The notes under the pieces are model-generated. The model searched no databases. It was not told where the DNA came from and worked only from the letters and a program-made list of their open reading frames with translations. A stretch of DNA of 64,000 nt from Luzula sylvatica (lineage: Eukaryota > Streptophyta > Magnoliopsida > Poales > Juncaceae): contig OX326956.1 in assembly GCA_946800325.1 (NCBI GenBank), forward strand, positions 9,775,167 through 9,839,166. The letters run 5' to 3'. Of the stretch, positions 59,768 through 64,000 are shown in pieces; position 1 is the stretch's first letter; each line of letters starts with the position of its first letter. A program made the translations under genes and the position numbers.

Positions 59768-61402
59768 TATATTTTTCTATCAATATATTTTCAAGGTGTT
59801 TATTTATTGTTGTTTATTTTATTATTATCTGATGTTTGTTTTTGATGAATAATATATGAAATATTAATATTATATAAACACAACATATAATAATTTGATT
59901 TTTTTTAATCACTACGTGTTAAAAAATATTAATTTTCTTAAAATTAATAAAAAAAATAATTTTTTTTAATTACTTCAAATGAAAATAGAAATTTTGGTCA
60001 AAAAAAGATTGTTAACACCATCCATGGGAGGGTATTTGAAAATAAAAATTTGGTTGGGACGTTTTTTTTGGAGTTTCCAAAAAAACAAAAATCTTTTTAC
60101 AATATTAAAAAAAAATAAAGATTTTTTTGAAAATTTGTCTTTATTATTTAACTGCCCTAGCAAGCTATACACTAGTTTACTAAATTTCTCATCCTAGAAA
60201 AAGAAAGCCGTTCAAAACCCTAGACAGGACAGAGAGAGAGATACAAGGCAAAAACCTAGGCAAAATCCTAGACAATTGAGCAAAACCCTAGGCAAAATCC
60301 TAGACAATTGAGCAAAACCCTAGGCTAGGCAAATCCCTAGATAGTTCAAAAGCATCGAACGAGAAAGAGGCAACGCAAAGAACGACAGAGAGAGAGAGAG
60401 AGAAAGACAATTGAGCAAAACCCTAGACAGGACAAAGAGAGGGGGAATGCAGTAGCAGGGGCCGGGGATCATCGACCAAAGGGACTGCTCGCTCGCTTCT
60501 CACATCTCGCCGTTCAAGGCTTCAGTTTTGTCGACCAAATTAACTCGCGACACTCGCTGCTCCTGACACCAATCTTCTCTGACCGTGATAGAAGGTGAAG
60601 GAGTTGATTTCGCCACTAATTCTCTCGTTTTGAAGGTACTAATTTTGATTTGAGATTGCATTTTTTTATTTTGCCCATGATTTTCTCCATTCTCCCAATA
60701 ATTTGTAAATTTATATGTATAATAATAATAACTAGCATGTAAAAATCTGCCCCTGATAATAGGTTGAATAAGCCTTAATTCTTTGAATATTTTTCAAACT
60801 AACTTGCTGTTAGAAATAGAATGCAAGTAATTGTTATGTAATTGTCAGATTTTAGTAGTATGCAAGTACTTGCTATATATTTATTTAATTTTTTGTCAAT
60901 AAATTCATAGTCCAGTTGGTTGAGTGTGAAACACGACAAATCATATATTGTGAGAGGTTGTGTGTTCAATCTTCATTGACATCAATAAATATATGACATA
61001 TGGGCTTTCTCCATTTGTTATAAAAAATCAATGTGCCCGTAACAGTACTGGTTGGGTGTGAGACACAAAAAAACCATATGATGTGAGAGATTGTTGGTTC
61101 AATTATCATTGACATCAATAGATGAATGACATGTGTGTTTTCTCTATTTGTTATAAAAAGTCAATGGACACATAACTCAGTTGGTTGAGTCTGAAACACT
61201 AGAAACCATATGGTGGGAGAAGCTGTGAATTCAATTCTTATTGGCATTAATAGATGAAAGACTACCAAATCTTCTCCATTTACTCACAAAATTGTCTGAT
61301 TTTTTTTTATCAATTTCAGGACATTTTTAAATTAAGAGAGATTTGACATAAACGGAACCCACGCCGGAACTATTACAAACAAATTTTTGAGAAGCAATCA
61401 AT
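59768..61402 (+). promoter_or_regulatory. Promoter, leader exon and leader intron of the intact F-box copy
   Basis: Begins inside the duplicated right third of the MULE-like element (compare 57033). Relative to copy A it lacks about 90 bp near 60180 and carries an expanded CAATTGAGCAAAACCCTAG repeat at 60255-60330. The leader intron is 60636-61319, with the SINE-like trimer at about 60905-61292. It offers the same leader exon and splice sites as copy A. Confidence 0.55.
60905..61292 (+). mobile_element. Tandem trimer of tRNA-like SINE monomers (copy B)
   Basis: Near-identical to 58178-58570, as it was copied with the F-box segment; the A- and B-box-like motifs are retained. Confidence 0.65.
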
Positions 61403-63141
61403 ATGATAAGTAATCTTCCAAAAGATGTGCGAGAAATGATCCTTGCGTATTTACCAACTAAGGACGCCATGCGGACCAGCATTTTATCAAGCGATTGGAG
61501 ACATGACTGGACATCAATACCCGATCTCGTGCTACATTATGACGATACTGTCGAACCTGCCACGACCATAAAATTAGTTGATCAGATTCTCGCTCTCCAT
61601 GATGGTCCAATCCGTAAATTTGATCTTCGCACTAGGGTAGATTCCACGAAAAATTGGAGTGATGATCTTGAGAGGTGGTTTAATCACCTGTCGAAAAATG
61701 GAATTAAGGAACTCAGCCTCCAATTTAAGAAACCCAATAGTAACGACTTCTATATACCTTCGAGTTTCCTATTGTGTAGTTCTTTGAATTTTCTCTTTCT
61801 AGGTAGAGGTTTTTCTGTCGAATGGATTGAGGAAATCCAAGATTTGAAATTTATTCACACCCTTGAGATCGACGCTTACATTCATGACAACGACCTTGAG
61901 AAGTTGATCTCAAGCTGTCCCATGCTGGAAAATTTAACAATACGTGAATCTTATAGCGACCGTGACCCAAAAATTAATGCGCCAAATCTGAAAAAATTGT
62001 ATATCAGTCGTTGGTTACATTTTATCGAACTATATGCACCAGAATTGATCCTTCTTTGTCTAAACATGGAAGCACACAAGTGGGACTTAGAGCGCTTCTA
62101 CGGACCACTCCCTGTGATTGATCTTAACAAATTCTTTAGTGGCCTCCCTAATCTCGAAATATTGGAGTTGAGATATCAGTTTATAAACAATGTAATTTAA
62201 ATATTTGATTTTGAATTAGTTTAGTATCTACTTTTACTTTTTGTTGTTTCAATTATTTATTCTTAAGCTGAACTTTTTATATTTGTTTCAGTTAAGTGGC
62301 GCGGAATTTGATGCAGGGAAGTTTCTTCTAAAAAATTTAAAAGAGTTGTGGTTGGACATGGAATATCTCAACGAAGAGAGTGTTAAATTCATACAACCTC
62401 TATTTCATAATGCTCCTAATCTACAAGTATTTCACCTAAAGGTTTGCCTTCGAGGCCTTTGTCTTGTCCTCATATTTCATTAGCGCATCTTTTACATACC
62501 AATTAACATAATTAATCATCATATCAATATCATTTAACAAATGAGATATAATCAACATATACATTACTTACTTCGGAAGTTCTATCATACACTCTTTTAA
62601 AATGGTATTTTGGATATTTAGAAGGATATATCATAAATTTTATTTTTTATGAATATTTGTAACAATTCAAATTTCCTATTTAGCCTCTCATTTATTGATA
62701 AATTACATTTCAAATATTACCTTAGATAGCTATTAATTGATAATTACTCAAATTATCCTTGAAAATGGATGTATCATAAGCAAAAAATGTGTATGATAAA
62801 ATTCCCTTACTTTTGCTATATTAATTAACACATTTTAATATTGATTGAGTTTGTTGTAGATATATCAGTTATTGAGCGATCAAAGCTTCTGGAAATCAAT
62901 GAAGGGACAAGACTTCCCGTTTCAAAGCCTCCGAATTATAAATCTCCATGGTATTTGCTCTGCGGATCTTCACGCACTTCCTTTTCTTAAGTTTGTGTTA
63001 GGATCTGCTTCTGAGCTTCGTAAATTGATGATTATAAATTCCAATCGCTCTTGTGATGAGAAATCCGATATGTGCTTAAAGCGAAAATTGATGTCTATTA
63101 AGGTTTCGACAAAAGTTCAAATAATCTTTGAAGATGATTGA
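61403..63141 (+). CDS. F-box/LRR protein with FBD-like C-terminus, intact copy B
   Basis: Predicted substrate receptor of an SCF E3 ubiquitin ligase. Coding exons 61403-62191, 62292-62441 and 62860-63141 give 406 residues, usual for plant F-box/FBD/LRR proteins (At1g13570-like). The F-box spans about residues 1-45 (LPKDVREMILAYLP, SSDWRHDW). LRR-like blocks follow (LEKLISSCPMLENLTI, LPNLEILEL, LKELWLDMEYL, NAPNLQVFHLK). The C-terminus FPFQSLRIINL through VQIIFEDD resembles the FBD domain. The third exon could start nine bases later at an alternative AG. An in-frame alternative 3' end exists: donor AAG|GTTTCG at 63102 with acceptor TTTGAAG at about 63181 would replace the last residues by EKAIDFLEFAL and about 30 more. 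Intron 2 contains a MITE. Confidence 0.88.
62575..62806 (+). mobile_element. MITE of the GGGAGTTCTATCATACAC family in an F-box intron
   Basis: Starts GGAAGTTCTATCATACAC and ends GTGTATGATAAAATTCCC. The interior is collinear with 22018-22258. The flanks share TTACTT only. It lies wholly in the intron between F-box coding exons 2 and 3. Confidence 0.8.
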
Positions 63142-64000
63142 TATGTACATTTGATCATTTAATATATATATTTTTTTGAAGGAGAAAGCAATAGACTTTC
63201 TCGAATTTGCCCTTCACAGAGAGGAGGAAGAATGCAGTACCGTTGGAGAAAGAATCGCCAAAAGAGTTAAATTTACTGAAATGGAACAAACAAGATAAAA
63301 AAGAATCGGTCCGTCTTCGTGAACAAGAAAACTGGCTAACACCGCAGCCAGAGTCGTAGTTTCAATTTCAACAGAAAAAGATATAGATAAGACAACTATG
63401 ATCATCGAACAAGGATGAACTGTGAAGAACCGGTTAGGGGAATTACTGCCAGTGGCGAACGAGAGAAATAGGGGAGAAAATAAAAAGATCGTACCTTGAA
63501 GTCAGAATGAGTGCTTCGCTTTCGTCTGTCTCGCCAGTGGCGAACGATTTGGCGCTCACGATTCGGGGAATTAATGTCTTGCTTTTGTCAATCTCCCGCC
63601 GTATTCACAGAGGCCAGGTTAGGGTTTGGTTCGTGAATCGCCCGCCGTATCTCTCACATAACTTGCCTTGAGCTTGACTAGAGTGAGAAGAACAAACGAA
63701 GAGAGAATTAGAGGCAACCGAGAATCGTTTAGGGTTTCAGTCGAGATGAGAGAAGAGTAACGCGTGAAAATAATTTGTTATCAGTTAATACTTATGATTG
63801 TTTGTTTATTATTTAATATTTATTTATGTTTGCTTCTAATTTTAGTCTTCCCACATGAAAACATGAAAAAATATAAAGGAAAAGTTCACAAAATTTCCTT
63901 CCTAATTTTCATCTCAGTTAATTGAAAACTGAACATAAAGAAAAAAAAAACCGGACCGGAGATACTAATATTTGTCCAATTAAGATTATAATATGTCTGA
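63142..64000. other. 3' flank of the F-box gene; possible minus-strand leader exon
   Basis: 63181-63298 keeps a plus-strand frame (alternative F-box end). 63490-63720 has GC-richer, leader-like DNA. On the minus strand it shows an AAACCCTAA box and a good donor, CTTCAAG|GTACGATC at about 63497. This suggests the first exon of a minus-strand transcript overlapping the F-box 3' end. No protein was recognised. The rest is AT-rich. Confidence 0.35.

Overview
This is plant nuclear DNA, most likely from a eudicot. It is AT-rich, with short introns that have GT/AG borders, and genes lie far apart among many transposable elements. Six protein-coding loci can be read. They are a group IIe WRKY factor (19442-21143, minus), a mitochondrial complex I subunit NDUFA12 (30608-31875, plus), a vacuolar glucose transporter of the VGT1 type (32531-35349, plus), an OSCA1/CSC1 mechanosensitive or hyperosmolality-gated channel (42941-46149, plus), and two tandem F-box genes. 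The upstream F-box copy (58678-59355) is truncated and the downstream one (61403-63141) is intact. Exon chains were assembled by hand from splice sites, reading frame and recalled family sequences. They give 323, 157, 502, 784, 225 and 406 residues.

Layout. 1-880 is one end of an LTR. 881-19400 is gene-poor and holds simple repeats, a GC-rich minisatellite (4576-5075), Helitron ends, two DNA transposons stacked on one target site (12945-14795), and several MITEs. 19442-21143 is the WRKY gene. 21200-30400 carries a Mutator-like element with gene-like cargo (23123-25073) and a MULE with long inverted repeats (26052-27004). 30400-35349 is a compact pair, NDUFA12 followed by VGT1, whose likely Arabidopsis counterparts have neighbouring locus numbers. 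Directly downstream is a 2.3-kb minisatellite of about 40-bp units (35540-37810). 42941-46149 is the OSCA1 gene. 46500-57400 is almost all transposons: two solo LTRs with 5-bp target duplications, two composite Helitrons, and a MULE. 57540-63141 is the F-box tandem duplication, with an offset of about 2.73 kb.

The genes do not form a pathway. They are ordinary single plant genes: transcription, respiration, vacuolar sugar storage, osmosensing, and protein turnover. The most unusual material is in the repeats. It includes an LTR family whose presumed U3 is packed with the palindrome TCCGTTATAACGGA just upstream of its TATA box. Two unrelated elements lie in the same 8-bp target. tRNA-like SINE monomers form a trimer in the F-box leader intron. 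Many elements have target-site duplications that can be read directly, so most transposon borders are exact. No tRNA, rRNA, CRISPR or prokaryotic feature was seen.
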